Shown here: positions 22,264 through 33,614 of the stretch, piece after piece
How positions within the stretch are numbered: position 1 is the first letter of the stretch
How the letters are laid out: each line of letters starts with the position of its first letter
Notes under the pieces: model-generated
The model's database searches: none
The model's input: the letters and a program-made list of their open reading frames with translations, nothing else
Told to the model about the DNA's origin: nothing
Made by a program: the position numbers and the translations under genes
Origin: Plasmodiophora brassicae
Lineage: Eukaryota; Endomyxa: Phytomyxea; Phytomyxea; Plasmodiophorida
Assembly: GCA_036867785.1 (NCBI GenBank)
Contig: CP145410.1
Coordinates: 1,879,041-1,943,040 of the forward strand
DNA length: 64,000 bases
Direction: 5' to 3'

Positions 22264-23325
22264 CTACGATGCACGTTGCCGGTTAATAGACGAGTCCGGT
22301 GTACCACCAGGTGGAAGTGTCGACGTCAGCGTACCTGAATCGAGGACACGCCATTGGAGTTTGCGTTCCCGCTGGGCCCAGATCAGGTTCTCCTGCTCCG
22401 TCAGGCGCGCCCTGTGGTCAGCGGGAAGCGAATGCCGATTGGCCAGCAGGTACTTGACGGCGAGGGCGCGCGATGACGCCCAGTCGGTCATCTCCAGAGT
22501 GCGCTGCTCCTTGTTGCACCGTCGCAACTCGGTGACGATCTCGTCGAACTCGATCGGGACCTTCCGTGTCGGCGCTGTGTCAGCCGCCAGGCCATCGCAA
22601 TAGAGGTGCGGTCTGACCGCTTTCCCGAGGTCAATCTCGACCAGGTCCAGGGTCCGCTTGAGGTCGTCCAGGGTTAGATGTCGTGGATCGTCCAAGCTGG
22701 CCTTGCTGGCTGTGGCAACTTGTGCCGTCAGACTGTCATGCAATCTGGCATGGACCTGCGCCGCCATTGTGGCCTTGACAGCCCGCTATCGACGCGAGCA
22801 AGTCGGTCTCATATACGTCCAATAGCAACAACGGAATACGGGTCGACTCACACGACGCTTCTCTGTGAGGTCCCCCAGAGGCCTGGGCACAATGGCTCGC
22901 AGGCGCCTGCGGACCACCTCGGGTGTCAGGGGTCTGAAGCGACCCATGAGATCGCCGACCGTCTTCCCGGTCGGAAGCTTGACGCCGCCTACGTTCTTCG
23001 AGAAGACCCTGCGGCGTGGCGTGGCGGGCGCCGACCGCGGTGGCAACCTTAACGTCGGTCGCAGCTCGTTCATTGGGAACTGTTTCGGGCGCCTCTCTGC
23101 CCGGTGCTCGTCAGACCCGTTGAAGCAGTGCACGGCGAGGCCGGGCACCATACCAGTGAACCGTGGTGTGGATTCCCACCCGGAGCAGGCGGCGCACGCG
23201 GTGATGGCCCCGCGGCACATCGACCGACAGGCGGGGCACCACGGCGGCGCCGCCCAGACCCCCTGCCGGAGCCGCCGTTCCGTCTCCTCGCATCTGGCTG
23301 CCACGGCGGCCTCGATGTTGTCCAT
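22264..23325 (-). CDS. Zinc-ribbon-like hypothetical protein
   Basis: On the complement, ATG 23325 (MDNIEAAVAARCEE) opens an exon ending LTEKRR near 22,847. A GTGAGT intron follows, and the second exon (AVKATMAAQVHARLHDS...) runs to the stop at 22264, giving about 330 aa. A cysteine cluster WCPACRSMCRGAITACAAC (CxxC, then CxxC after a short loop) suggests zinc binding. The C-terminal half is charged and helical (LTLDDLKRTLDLVEIDLGKA; EIVTELRRCNKEQRTLEMTD). No TM segment and no family recognised. It lies convergent with the receptor module B and divergent from RPN5, 185 bp away. Confidence 0.6.
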
Positions 23326-23510
23326 AGCGCGCGCGTACGCCGGGGCGAATCTTCGCAATCCCCAATGATCGGGCGCAGATTAGGGCACGCGGTCACATAG
23401 CAGAGAACGTGGCCGTCCAGTGTGTCCCCCCAAAAAATCGACCACGAAAAAATGGGCCACCAAAAACGTGGTCGTTCGCATCAGATTGATCGTGGTCCGT
23501 CGAAGACATC

Positions 23511-25146
23511 ATGTCGGATGACGCGCCGAAGCAGCTGGCCGACCACTCCGCCGAGGTCAACGCCAAGGTGCCGCAGCTGGTGGCGGCCGCCAAGGCGTCG
23601 CCGGGGACGCTGAACGCGACGCTGGAGTCGTTGCTGGCGCTGGAGAAGAAGACGCGGCTGGCGGCGGATATTGGGTCGTCGAAGGTCGTCGCCCTGTCCA
23701 TACTCAACCTGCTCAACGCCTTGCAGAAGTGGGCGGTCCTGAATGACCATATCCGCCTGCTGTGCAACCGACGCGCCCAGCTCAAACCCGTCATCCAGTC
23801 GGTCATCCAGACCGGTGTCACATTCGTCGACGGCGTCCCGAACAACGCCATCAAGACCGAGCTCATCAATACGCTTCGTGAGGTACGCTTCCCTGGTAAC
23901 CAATTTGGTGCCCATTTCGACATTCCACTCCGTCGACATGCGCCTCATTCGTCCATCGCAACGACTTTTGATGATGTGGCCTATTGGCATCCCTTGCTGA
24001 CATCGTCGTCGACTTGTAGGTGTCCGAGGGGAAGATCTTTGTCGAGCTGGAGCGTGCTCGTCTGACGCGTACGCTGGCGGGGATGCTGGAGGCCGAGGGC
24101 AAGATCAGCCAGGCCGCTGACATGCTGCAGGACGTCCAGGTCGAGATCATGGGGTCGATGGAGAAGAAGGAGAAGGCGGAGTTCCTGCTGGAGCAGATCC
24201 GGATGATGCTGGACAAGGGCGACCACGTCCGCGCGGATATCATCGCCAAGAAGGTCAACAAGTCGGTCCTGGGCGACGAGCCCGAGTTCGAGGAGCTCAA
24301 GCTGAAATTCTACCAACTGATGGTGCGGTATCACAAGCACGCGAACAACTACCTGTCCATCTGCCAGGCGTACAAGTCGATCTACGAGACGCCGTCCATC
24401 GAATCATCGGCTGACGCGTGGAAGCCCGTTCTTCTGAGCCTGAGCGTTTTCGCCGTTCTGGCCCCGCACAGTCCTGAACAGGTCGCTATTGTCAAGTGGC
24501 TCCGGGGCCTGGCCAAGTTGTCGGCGCTCCCGTCCGCCCACGCCGTCATTGAATTGGTCAGCACGCCCGAGCTGATCGGGCGTCCGATCCCGCAAGCAAA
24601 GGAGTGGGAGAAGGAGTTCTTCTCGGGCGAAAATGGCAAACAGATGAAGGCAGACCTCGACACGCGCATCGTCGAACATGTAGGCAGCGTTGTCCCTGTC
24701 CATGTCGGAAGCGGCCGTCGACGATCTGATGATTTGTTGCAGAACATTCGCCTGGTTGCTCGTAACTACCTTCGGGTTACGTCGTCCCGACTTGCAGCGC
24801 TCCTGCAGCTGACAGAAGAGGCAACCGAGAAGCACCTCTCCGACATGGTATGTTTGCTGATGCGTCCCGTTAACGCTGTGCTCTGTGCTGAAGGTTGAAA
24901 CACGTAGGTTTCCGAGAAAGCCCTGTTTGCGAAGATCGACCGCCCCGCAGGTAAGCGCATCTGTCGTTTCGCCTCAAGCGTCGTCGGGGAGTTGAGTACC
25001 GTCTCCCAGGCGTTGTATCATTCCGACCGCGTCGCAACCCCGACATTGTACTCAACGAGTGGTCGTCCGATATCAGCGACCTGCTTGGGCTGGTGGAGAA
25101 AACGTGCCACCTGATTAACAAGGAGAACATGATGCATGGACTCTGA
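23511..25146 (+). CDS. RPN5: 26S proteasome non-ATPase regulatory subunit 12 (Rpn5)
   Basis: Exons 23511-23882, 24020-24679, 24743-24847, 24908-24950 and 25010-25146 give 438 aa (human PSMD12 is 456). Family segments: VSEGKIFVELERARLTR, KKVNKSVLGDEPEFEELKL, LVARNYLRVTSSRLAALLQL, VSEKALFAKIDRPAGVVSF and LNEWSSDISDLLGLVEKTCH. The C-terminal third is the PCI domain. Rpn5 is a scaffold of the proteasome lid and binds the deubiquitinase subunit Rpn11 region. The 43-nt fourth exon and the phase-1 joint PAG|GVVS are confirmed by the conserved sequence. Intron 1 (137 nt) is about twice the local norm. Confidence 0.96.
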
Positions 25147-25280
25147 TGATACACCGGGAGAATATCCCTGTATTGTTATGTATTTGCCAATTGAAGTGTG
25201 TCTGCCGGGCTGTGCCGTTTCAGCCCAGCTTTCCCCTGATGTCGCACGTTAGCGGCAGGCGCCACTGTAGCGCGTTGGAC

Positions 25281-26507
25281 CTACTGTCGGGCCTTCTTCA
25301 TCACGTGGTGTAACGATCGGTTGCTGAACATGCTGACGAACTGGATGGTGCTGAAGACCCCGCCGATGATTGCACAGAGCTGGACGAGGAAATGTAGGAA
25401 TGGCTGCCGTCGCTTTGTAAACTGGACCGTGATGGGCGACAGGTCGTACCGGAAGTAGACGGCCGGCACCTGGAAATGCCCTTCGAGACTGTTCGAGTTC
25501 GCCGTGAACTTCCTGCAGGGTTAGAACGGCATGGCCCCCCGGTGACAAGCGCCGTCGGTTACCTGGAACGTCCGAGTCGACTTGCCGTTCAGCTCGGTAT
25601 AGATCGTCGGCACAATCTTGATGTAGTACTCGAACGATATCGTGTGGTCGTGGCCTCCGCCGGCGCCTGATTCTGGCTCGATGACCTTGGACACGCCATC
25701 GAGCGGATTGAACGCCGATACGTGCCTTCGCAACGACGATCCCTCGGTTACTATACGGAGGCAGCCGTCCAAGGAATCGGACGATGCGACCTGATGTCAG
25801 AGGTGTCGACAGGCTGCTCGCCGTACGACAGGTGATGTATGTGATGCGAGCAGTTCATCGGGTGCTTTGAGTCGAAGTACAACTCGGCGAGCTCGTAATG
25901 GGCGTGAGCAGAGACGTGGAAGTTGCCGGGAACCTGCACGACCAGAACTCAGAAAGGGCTAGAAGCGCCCTACGTATGGCGCTCCAGCACCTTCTTAACG
26001 AACAGGCTGCCGTGGACTCGGCACCCTTCGCCTTTGTACTGCCTGGCGGATTCCAGGGTCAACCCCAGCGACGAGAACGATTCGCCCGGGCTGCCCTTCG
26101 GGTTGCCGTTCGAGTCCAGCCGCGTCTTGATCAAACCGCCACCGACATCCAGCTGATGCGATCCCATGATATCCTGGGCGTCCACCGACACAACTGGCGG
26201 TTGCGAGGGTCAGCGTCAATGTCACGAAGCAGACGATGGGCTACTGACTGGAGCAGGGCAGCGCGTGCATAGTGATATCCATGTTAATGGTGATACGCGA
26301 ATCCGGGCCGTCTGTGGACGGGTCCACGAACATGGTGTTCGTCGTCTCCGTCGTCAGGAAAGAGGCCAGCTCAGACAGGAACAGGAGCGCCATCGTCGCC
26401 AGAGCCACGACGGATAAGGCACCACCGGCGGCCGTCGGCTCGGTCAGGTCTGAGGGGACCTCTCGGTACACATCGAACCGCTTCAACCGGGACATGAACG
26501 TCGCCAT
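25281..26507 (-). CDS. ERGIC1-like ER-Golgi cargo receptor (Erv41/Erv46 family)
   Basis: Five exons on the complement (26507-26249, 26193-25991, 25933-25791, 25725-25563, 25508-25281) give 331 aa. The N-terminus has RFDVYREVPSDLTEPTAAGG and a first TM helix (LSVVALATMALLFLSELASF). The lumenal domain includes VSVDAQDIMGSHQLDVGGG and VPGNFHVSAHAHYELAELYF. The end has AVYFRYDLSPITVQFTKRRQ and the second TM (LVQLCAIIGGVFSTIQFV). These follow the ERGIC-32/ERGIC1 pattern more closely than ERGIC3: there is no long CxxC insert. The family cycles between ER and Golgi in COPII/COPI vesicles as cargo or retrieval receptors. It is convergent with RPN5. Confidence 0.9.
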
Positions 26508-26737
26508 CGTGAGAGCGATACGCGGTGCGGTCCCCACAGATCGATGCTGGTTCTAGAACTGGGCGACAGAACCGACTCGATTTCACGAGCGCGGCCTCAC
26601 GTCATCCACCAGTGCCAGACAGCCACTAGACAACGCTCAGGGAGAACCCCATGTCCCACGGTCGGATCAGGCTGCCTCATGTAGCGTAGAATGCCGATTT
26701 ACTGAACTGTATGCACCATGCGAATGAAGACGACTGT

Positions 26738-27316
26738 CTAGTACATGTCCTCGTCTTCGTCCTCGCCGGCGCCCTTCCCGCTCTTGAGCGTCTTTCGCTT
26801 GACACGACCAGGTCGGCCCTGACCGAAGGGCGACGTCAGCGCGAAGTCGATGTGCTTCTCGCTGTCGACGCGGACGGCGAACGATGGGATGTTGACAATA
26901 CGGCGACCAACACGGATGTGGCGCTGCTTGATGAGGACGCGCGCGTGGTGAATGGACTTGGCGAGACCGTCCTTGAAGACCTTGGTCTGCAGACGACGCT
27001 CCAGGAACTTCTCCACGGTCAGTGCCAGGATGAAGTCCAGCTTCTGTTCGGCCTCGGTCAGCAGCCCCATACGGGTCAGACGGCGAAGCAGGGCAGCGCC
27101 ATCGAAGATGCGGCGAGGGTCCTTCTCCTCCAGCGTCAGCAGGATACGAGCCGACTTGCGGATCTTGGCGAGAGTCAACTGGACGCGCCACAGTTCACGC
27201 TTGTTACGCAGGCCGTACTCACCAACCAGCTTCAGCTCACGGTCAAGACGCTCCTTCTCGAACATGTGACGGGGCGTCTTGGACGTCTTCGAACAGTTGC
27301 GGTAGTCCTTACCCAT
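26738..27316 (-). CDS. RPS9: 40S ribosomal protein uS4 (RPS9)
   Basis: A single uninterrupted exon of 192 aa (human 194), starting [20 protein letters not shown]. The S4 RNA-binding domain is intact: [20 protein letters not shown] and [20 protein letters not shown]. The C-terminal lysine-rich then acidic tail ([13 protein letters not shown]) is a little diverged. It binds 18S rRNA near the mRNA entry channel and contributes to decoding accuracy. Absence of introns contrasts with most neighbours. Confidence 0.98.
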   Translation of the reverse strand: MGKDYRNCSKTSKTPRHMFEKERLDRELKLVGEYGLRNKRELWRVQLTLAKIRKSARILLTLEEKDPRRIFDGAALLRRLTRMGLLTEAEQKLDFILALTVEKFLERRLQTKVFKDGLAKSIHHARVLIKQRHIRVGRRIVNIPSFAVRVDSEKHIDFALTSPFGQGRPGRVKRKTLKSGKGAGEDEDEDMY

Positions 27317-27723
27317 GGTTGATCCCTGCTCTCGTCCGCCCTACGAACACACAGACGGCCCGACTCCCGACACGCTACGAACGCTCTGGTAGGCCGGTTA
27401 TGACCACGGACTCCGTACGGACTACCTACTGCGTTCTATTAGGGCGCCCTCATATATTCGGGCGCACCGATCAGCAACCCGCCCAGGCATTCGTCTCGGC
27501 AGCGGCGTCCTGGAACGCCGCCGCTACACCGCCATGGGTACCAGAGGCATGCCAGGATATGCGGATGCTGTCCATCAGGTTTAATTACACGCGCATATCA
27601 CGTACGTACGTTGTTCTGGGGGTCTCGTTGACCGCATTAATCCCTCGACCAATCGACGCCAGGAGTTCACCTGGGGCGCGCCGACGACGAGAAGCAAAGT
27701 AACACAAGGCGAAGTAGCATACA
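27317..27723. promoter_or_regulatory. Divergent promoter region between RPS9 and the DEK_C gene
   Basis: About 400 bp between two start codons pointing outward. It includes an alternating GTAC-rich stretch near 27,600-27,612 and a short AT-rich patch near 27,450-27,458 (CATATATTC) that could be a TATA-like element. No experimentally known motif could be named. Confidence 0.4.
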
Positions 27724-28356
27724 ATGGCGTCCATGTATTCCTACCTACAACGTGAAGACGATCGTATTCGGTTTCTTATTCGGACGCGACTTTTGGATGA
27801 TGACCTGAGCGAAACAGTAACCCCTCGGCAGCTTCGAGAGTTTCTTGAGGAAGAATTGGGCCTGGATCCAGGCACGTTGTACTGCGTTCGACAGCAGATA
27901 CGTCGGTTGACGGACGAGGTCATTGAAACACTTCGTGTGACGCATCACCACATTCGGCGGCGGCGAAGTGGACGCCGATCAGCCTCGGGCATGTACTTGC
28001 ATCAGTTACGCCGTCTTTGCCTCCTGCTTAACGTCAAATGCGATGACATCGGCCCGCTACCGCTGAAGAACAAGATTGTTACGCTACACGCAAGGCTCGC
28101 ATCGCACCCTGATCTGACACCAGAGGAAATCACACCGGACAGCATTGCCGAGGCAATCCAGTTCCAGCGCGACATCGTGAGCCTCAGCGGTCACAAGATT
28201 AGAACACGACCTGACTCTGACCCGGAACCTACGGTGGGACCGAAACGGGCGAGAGTGGACGCAGCCACAGCTGCTGCCATGGAGACATGCCGTGCGAACG
28301 TCTTGGCCCAGCTGGTGGAGCTCGATGCGCATTACAAGGCACTAATGGGTTATTAA
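27724..28356 (+). CDS. DEK C-terminal (DEK_C) domain protein
   Basis: Single exon, 210 aa. Residues 9-60 (DDRIRFLIRTRLLDDDLSET, RQLREFLEEELGLDPGTLY) fit the DEK_C three-helix fold found in chromatin proteins and some other nuclear factors. A basic patch follows (HHHIRRRRSGRRSASG), then Leu-rich helices and a C-terminal segment with PKRARVDAATAAAMETC that could include a nuclear localisation signal. A DNA/chromatin-binding role is likely from the domain; the exact partner is unknown. It lies head-to-tail before NMD3. Confidence 0.75.
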   Translation: MASMYSYLQREDDRIRFLIRTRLLDDDLSETVTPRQLREFLEEELGLDPGTLYCVRQQIRRLTDEVIETLRVTHHHIRRRRSGRRSASGMYLHQLRRLCLLLNVKCDDIGPLPLKNKIVTLHARLASHPDLTPEEITPDSIAEAIQFQRDIVSLSGHKIRTRPDSDPEPTVGPKRARVDAATAAAMETCRANVLAQLVELDAHYKALMGY

Positions 28357-28509
28357 ACCGGTATAGCTTGCGGGCAGGCACTGATGTATGGACATCCGGT
28401 AAGTAACGCCTTCTCGCTGGGGGTGTCTGCAGGACGGGCCGGAAGAAGGACAATCGGCTCCGGAGTCCGTGGCGGAGTCCGCAGCGGACCTTACAGTTAC
28501 TGTCTCAGA

Positions 28510-30196
28510 ATGGCGGCGTCGACGCCAGTGACGACACTGCCGACCTACCAGGAGCATGTCGGCCATATTCTCTGTTGTACATGTGGCACCTCGATCCTGC
28601 CGAACGCGGCGAACATGTGCGGCGACTGTCTGCGCTCTCAAGTGGATCTGTCCGCCATGTTGAACAAGCAGACGACGGTCGTATTCTGCCGTGAGTGCCA
28701 GCGCTACCAGAAAGGGACCATGTGGGCTCCGATGGAACTCGAATCAGCCGACCTTCTATCGCTTTGTCTGAAACGCATCAAGGGTCTCGATAAGCTGAAA
28801 CTTATCGATGCCGGCTTTGTCTGGACGGAACCACACTCGCGACGTCTCAAAGTCAAACTCACCGTCCAGTCGTCTGTCCCGCAGCTCAACGACGTCATTG
28901 TCCAACAAACGCTCACTATCGAGGTTGTCGTAACCCTACAACAATGCGAGGATTGCCAGCGCTCGTACACCGAACACGTCTGGAAGGCATGCGTTCAGGT
29001 CCGCCAGAAAGCCGACCACAAACGAACCTTCCTGCTGCTCGAGCAACTAATTCTAAAGCATGGCATGAACCAGGTAAGCTGCTTTGGATTCATGGTGCTG
29101 TACTTGGCATCAGGTGTTGTAAAACATATTTTGAATGTCTGGCCTTCAGATCATTCAGTATGTGAAGTCGTCGCCTGGCGGGCTCGATCTATTCTTCTCG
29201 TCCCGACCGAAAGCCCTTACCATGCTGGATTTTGTTCAGTCAGTGGTGCCGGCGCGTTCAAAGCAGTCCAAACGCCTGATCTCGCAGGATTTCAAGAGCA
29301 ACGTCGTCAACTACAAGTTTACAATGCTGGCCGAGATCGTCCCGATCTGCAAGCTGGACCTGGTCTGTCTGCCGCGACCCGTGGCAAACGCATGCGGGGG
29401 CATATCGCCGCTGCTCGTCTGCACGAAAGTCTCCACGACGCTCTCCTTCATCGATCCAGCGACCCTGCAAACCATGGACCTGTCGTCCAGCAAGTTCTTT
29501 GCGTCGCCGTTCCGCGCCATACGATCCGCCCAACAACTCGTCGAGTACACCGTCCTGGACGTCGTACCGGTGAAGGTCGGGCCGAAGTTCACGCTCGCCG
29601 AGGTCACCTGCGCACGATCCGCCGACCTGGGCGTGAACGACACCGTCTTCGAGACGGTGACGCACCTGGGCCACCTTCTGAAGCCTGGTGACCTGGCCGC
29701 TGGGTACGACCTGACGACAGCGGTCTTCAATGATGACGATGTGAAAGCGTTCGGCACGAAGGCGGCGTGGCCGGACGTGGTCCTCGTGAAGAAGACGTAC
29801 GTGAGGAAGAACCGCGCCCGGCGTCGTAGGTTCAAGCTGGCACGTTTGGAGAAGAGCGCCCCGGTCGGTGACGATGTCGACAACGACGACGCCATGACGG
29901 ATGCGGGTGGGCATCAGGGCGAAGGCGACGCTGAACGCGACGAGGAAATGTTCCTGCGCGACCTCGAGGAAGATCTGGAGCTCCGATGCCGCGTCAACCT
30001 GTTCAAACGCGACGATGTCGACCCGACCGCCGCCGCCAGCAACACCGACTACGACGACGACGATCCCGAATTCCCGGACGTCAGCCTCGATGAGTTATGC
30101 CACGACCTCGGCCAAATGTCCACCAACGCACCAGCGGTCCACGACGACGGCAGCGATGACGACGACGCCGTTGGCGAGAAACGTCGCCAACGGTAG
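28510..30196 (+). CDS. NMD3: 60S ribosomal export protein NMD3
   Basis: Exons 28510-29073 and 29150-30196 give 536 aa. The N-terminal zinc-binding part shows the typical CxxC pairs: ILCCTCGTSILPNAANMCGDC, CRECQRY and QQCEDCQRSYTEHVW. After the 76-nt intron come IIQYVKSSPGGLDLFFSSRP, KRLISQDFKSNVVNYKFT and KLDLVCLPRP, all hallmark NMD3 text. The C-terminal 150 residues are acidic and low-complexity, where the nuclear export signal normally sits. NMD3 is the adaptor that carries pre-60S subunits to Crm1 for nuclear export and leaves in the cytoplasm. ATG 28510 was chosen because it immediately precedes the conserved domain. Confidence 0.96.
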
Positions 30197-30437
30197 CTAC
30201 CATTGGCGCGATCCCTATACTACACTCCACACTTCCATAGTCGCGTTCATGTTGGACGTGTCTGATGTGTCGCAAAGGAACGGTGTCGGGTACCCATCGA
30301 CTGGAATGGAAGACATCCGCCCCACGAACGTGCGTGATGGAAACAGGCAGGCGATCATGTGCTGTCGTTGCTCCGGTATGGGACGAGCGCGATCGTCGCG
30401 CGTGCAGCGCCGGGGCCGCGCGCGCTCCACGTCGTTC

Positions 30438-31062
30438 CTATGGAATTGTTAAAAACAGCGAATGGCTGGTTGAGTGTAAAATACATGTATTTTACATGTA
30501 AAAAACATGTTTAAAACAGCAGGGGGCTGCGCCCCCTCACCATGGTCACGGTCCTGACAACTGACCAGATTCGATGACCTCTTCGTCACCAACGGGGTAC
30601 AACTGTGTGTCCGAAATCGCCTCGGGAAGTGTGCCTGGCTCGGCAATGCCAACGAACCCTGCGAACTCCAGTCGAGTTACGTCTTCGTCATCGGAATCAT
30701 CGTCTGGCTCCTCGTTGAAGTCACGTCCTTCCGAACCAAGCGACCCGGTTCAAAGTGTTGGGGTCATTTCGCGTATCTTTGTACGGCGATTCATCTGGGC
30801 ACTTGAATGCGATCCCATTTCCTTGCTCGACGTTGCATCCCGATAGTCGAGCGCGTAGCCGGGAGTGCACGCGGTTGTAGGACTTGTGATTCCGCTCGCC
30901 CCCGACGATGACGACGCGCACGCACAACGAAGGCTCTGAGACGGATCGGGATACCCTTACGTTACCTGTATTTTACACTGTAAAGTTGGTTCCTGAGTAG
31001 TGTATTTTACATGTAAAAAACAGGCTTGTAAAAAACACCCCTTTATTACAACAATTCCATAG
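30438..31062. mobile_element. 625-bp MITE with 13-bp terminal inverted repeats and 6-bp target duplication
   Basis: The left end CTATGGAATTGTT (30438-30450) is the exact inverse of the right end AACAATTCCATAG (31050-31062). The flanking hexamer TCGTTC occurs at 30432-30437 and again at 31063-31068, a clean target-site duplication. Both ends carry AT-rich subterminal TACATGTA/TTTTACA motifs. No transposase is encoded, so it is non-autonomous. The superfamily is not identified; a 6-bp duplication is unusual for most common MITEs. Confidence 0.8.
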
Positions 31063-31303
31063 TCGTTCCCTTCCCGGGCCGGGCCGGGCCACGGCAATTG
31101 TGCGACAAAAACAGACATGTGCGGCGACGGCGGCGGCGACGTCGACGAATTGCGGACCGTGCATCACTTTAGTGCGCGAACCGTGACGTGTCGGTCAGAC
31201 CCGACTGTTATGCCGGTTTTGTCATTGGTCGGCGATTGAACGGCGCCTGGCCGTGTGGGAAGTTGTGCGCGCGCACGTGACGCCCCTCCCCGGTACGCGC
31301 GCC

Positions 31304-32497
31304 ATGTCCGACCTGCAGGTCTTCGCCAAGGGCGCGCACCTGTCCGCCCGTACGTCCGGGCGCCTGGCGACGACCTGGCGTCGAGCTCGGCAGACCTGGC
31401 GATGGACGCTGTCGTCGTTGGCCGTGTCCGCATCGGACCCGTCGCCCGACCTGTTCGGGACGGCGTCGACCGCCGCCCGACGTGACTACCGCCAAGGGCG
31501 CGCCCGCCTGGACCCGTCCGTCGCCATGCTGCACGACGCCATTGTCCACTTCACGAGAGCGCTCGACGCCGACCCCGGCTTCGCCCTGGCGCTGCTGGGA
31601 CGCGCCGACGCCTACACGCAGATGCGGCTGTTCGTCGAGGCCCAGGTCGACTATACGCGCGTGCTGACGCTGCCGACCTGCTCATCCGACCTGCGTCTCC
31701 AGGCGCGCATCGGTCGAGCGCGCGCCTACGACGGCCAGGGTGCCCACGACCTCGCCATTCAAGACGTCACCGATGCCATCGGCGTTGCCGGTGCCGACCG
31801 TTCCGCTCTGCTGGTCTGCCGATCCGAGTTGTACCTCGGGTGCCATCGCCTGCAGGCGGCCCTGGACGACGCTCGGGCGGCGGTGGACGTCGGCCCGGTA
31901 ACCGGGCGCGCCCTGGCACAGCTCGCCCGGGCGTACTCGGCGCTGGGTGCCCACGATCGTGCCTACCGGGAATGCACACGCGCCTGCGACATGTCGCCAG
32001 CGACCGGCGCGCCGGACGCCTTCATTGCTCGGGCCGCTGTCCTCCTGGCCGATGACAGGCCGACGGCCGCCGTCCTGGATGCCACCGAGGCCGTCCAACG
32101 GGCGCCGTCCTGCCCCGACGCGTACCTGCAACGTGCCGCCGTGTACAAGGCCCTGGAGCTGTGGGACGAGGCGATTGCCGACCTGACGACGGCCGCCAGG
32201 CTGGCACCGTATGACGGGGCCGTCCTCGACGATCGGGCAGCGTGCCTGGAGGCCATCGGCGAGCATGAACGCGCGATCCAGGACCGTGCCCAGGCCCTGC
32301 GCATCGCCGGCGATTGCGACCTGGCCGTCAAGGCGTTCGAGCGCGAGGCCATGGTCAATGCCAAGTCCAGGGTGGACAGGTGGTCGCGAACCAGACGCGC
32401 GCCCGCGGACGCCAAATGGAATACCGATGGCGACGACGACGACGACAGTACCGGGCAGGAAGTCGTCGACGGCGCAGACGGAAATGGGCATCAATGA
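31304..32497 (+). CDS. Tetratricopeptide-repeat protein
   Basis: Single exon; from ATG 31304 (MSDLQVFAKGAHLSARTSG) it encodes about 397 aa. From about residue 75 the sequence is a series of ~34-residue helical repeats with TPR signatures such as HFTRALDADPGFALALLGRA, RAYSALGAHDRAYRECTRAC, RAAVYKALELWDEAIADLTT and RAACLEAIGEHERAIQDRAQ. I count about eight. The C-terminus is a basic then Asp-rich tail. TPR arrays mediate protein-protein binding; no catalytic domain is attached, so the partner cannot be inferred. Confidence 0.85.
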   Translation: MSDLQVFAKGAHLSARTSGRLATTWRRARQTWRWTLSSLAVSASDPSPDLFGTASTAARRDYRQGRARLDPSVAMLHDAIVHFTRALDADPGFALALLGRADAYTQMRLFVEAQVDYTRVLTLPTCSSDLRLQARIGRARAYDGQGAHDLAIQDVTDAIGVAGADRSALLVCRSELYLGCHRLQAALDDARAAVDVGPVTGRALAQLARAYSALGAHDRAYRECTRACDMSPATGAPDAFIARAAVLLADDRPTAAVLDATEAVQRAPSCPDAYLQRAAVYKALELWDEAIADLTTAARLAPYDGAVLDDRAACLEAIGEHERAIQDRAQALRIAGDCDLAVKAFEREAMVNAKSRVDRWSRTRRAPADAKWNTDGDDDDDSTGQEVVDGADGNGHQ

Positions 32498-32539
32498 ATT
32501 GTACTACCTGTAGGTCGTCGGGACGTCCAAGGATCAGCC

Positions 32540-33211
32540 CTAGAAAGGCGGTTGTTGGGGTCCGCCGACGGTGCTGGCAGTCGGCGGCGAGCCCAGGAAG
32601 TCGCCGGAGAACTGGGAGAACATGGAGTCCTCGGGGGCGGACTCCTTCTCGAACTTGTCGAGGTCCTTGTCGAGCGGGTCCTGCATGTACTGCATGAGCA
32701 GATCGCTCTGGTGGAAGATGTCGATCTCGGGAAGGCCGCGCAGCTTGACGACGTTCAGCGGCACCTGCATCGTGATGCGCTGCTCGATGTTGGTCGAGTC
32801 GATCAGGGCGCCCAGCGACGACTTGACCGGCGACAGGATCTTTGCATTGCGCGCCAGGCGATGCGCGTCGAGCTGAACGATGGCACGCACACGTTCAGGA
32901 CGGCGGCGACATTCGCAGATGGCGCTCCGATATACCTGAGCCTTGGCCTTCTGCCATGTTTGGGCATACCTGCGTTCCGCCTCTGCCTGACGAACAGCGT
33001 TCTCGGCGGCTTCGCGTTCGCGCCGGGCGGCCCATTCGGCCTCGAGGCGTTTCAGGCGGGCCTCCCGAGCCGCCTTCTCCTCCGCGAGGACCTGTGCGCG
33101 CGCCGCCTTCCGGGCATCATCGGCCACCTTCCATTCCGCATAGTACAGCTTCCGGGCCGCCTTGATGGCGTCCTTCACCTGTCGTCGTGCGTGATTCGAC
33201 GCGACCGGCAT
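32540..33211 (-). CDS. Coiled-coil hypothetical protein
   Basis: On the complement from ATG 33211 (MPVASNHARRQVKDAIKAAR). A 63-nt intron (32935-32873, GTATAT donor, TTCAG acceptor) is in frame and stop-free; removing it joins KAKAQ to LDAHRLARNAKILSP, giving about 202 aa. Residues 10-100 form a strongly charged coiled coil (Lys/Arg/Glu/Ala). The second half (QRITMQVPLNVVKL, IDIFHQSDLLMQYMQDPL) is more globular. A basic start and coiled coil would suit a mitochondrial ribosomal or other organellar protein, but no family is recognised. An upstream ATG at 33331 is an alternative start. Confidence 0.6.
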   Translation of the reverse strand: MPVASNHARRQVKDAIKAARKLYYAEWKVADDARKAARAQVLAEEKAAREARLKRLEAEWAARREREAAENAVRQAEAERRYAQTWQKAKAQVYRSAICECRRRPERVRAIVQLDAHRLARNAKILSPVKSSLGALIDSTNIEQRITMQVPLNVVKLRGLPEIDIFHQSDLLMQYMQDPLDKDLDKFEKESAPEDSMFSQFSGDFLGSPPTASTVGGPQQPPF

Positions 33212-33614
33212 GGGTGGACGGGGGAACGGCGCGCACCACAACGCGTCGCCACAAACAGGGTCGCCGCTCGCAATGCGCGCGGGCCCACAACGTATCTGTA
33301 CACTGGCGGGGACAGGTCGCCAACTGGGCATTGGCGCGCTTCATGGCCTGACCCGATCTTCGGCATGACGTGTCGACCTTCCTGCAGTCAACTGCGCAGA
33401 CGTCGCTGGACACCTCGCTCGGACGGGTCCGAAGGTGCTTGCTGTATATCGAGCATAACGTGAGTGCGCTGGTACCAGCACGGTGGTCTCGTAATGATTT
33501 CGTTTGACGACTGGAGTACCCGTTACAGGGTCGCCTGCATTGTCGGGTGCGCCAACCCAATCGCCAGCGGTCCCGAATATGGATGGCGGACGTCGGTGAC
33601 GGGACTAAGGGTTC

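Noticed and set aside
28384-28509. In-frame extension upstream of NMD3
   Set aside because: The frame is open from 28,384 but the conserved protein begins at ATG 28,510; the extension has no family similarity.
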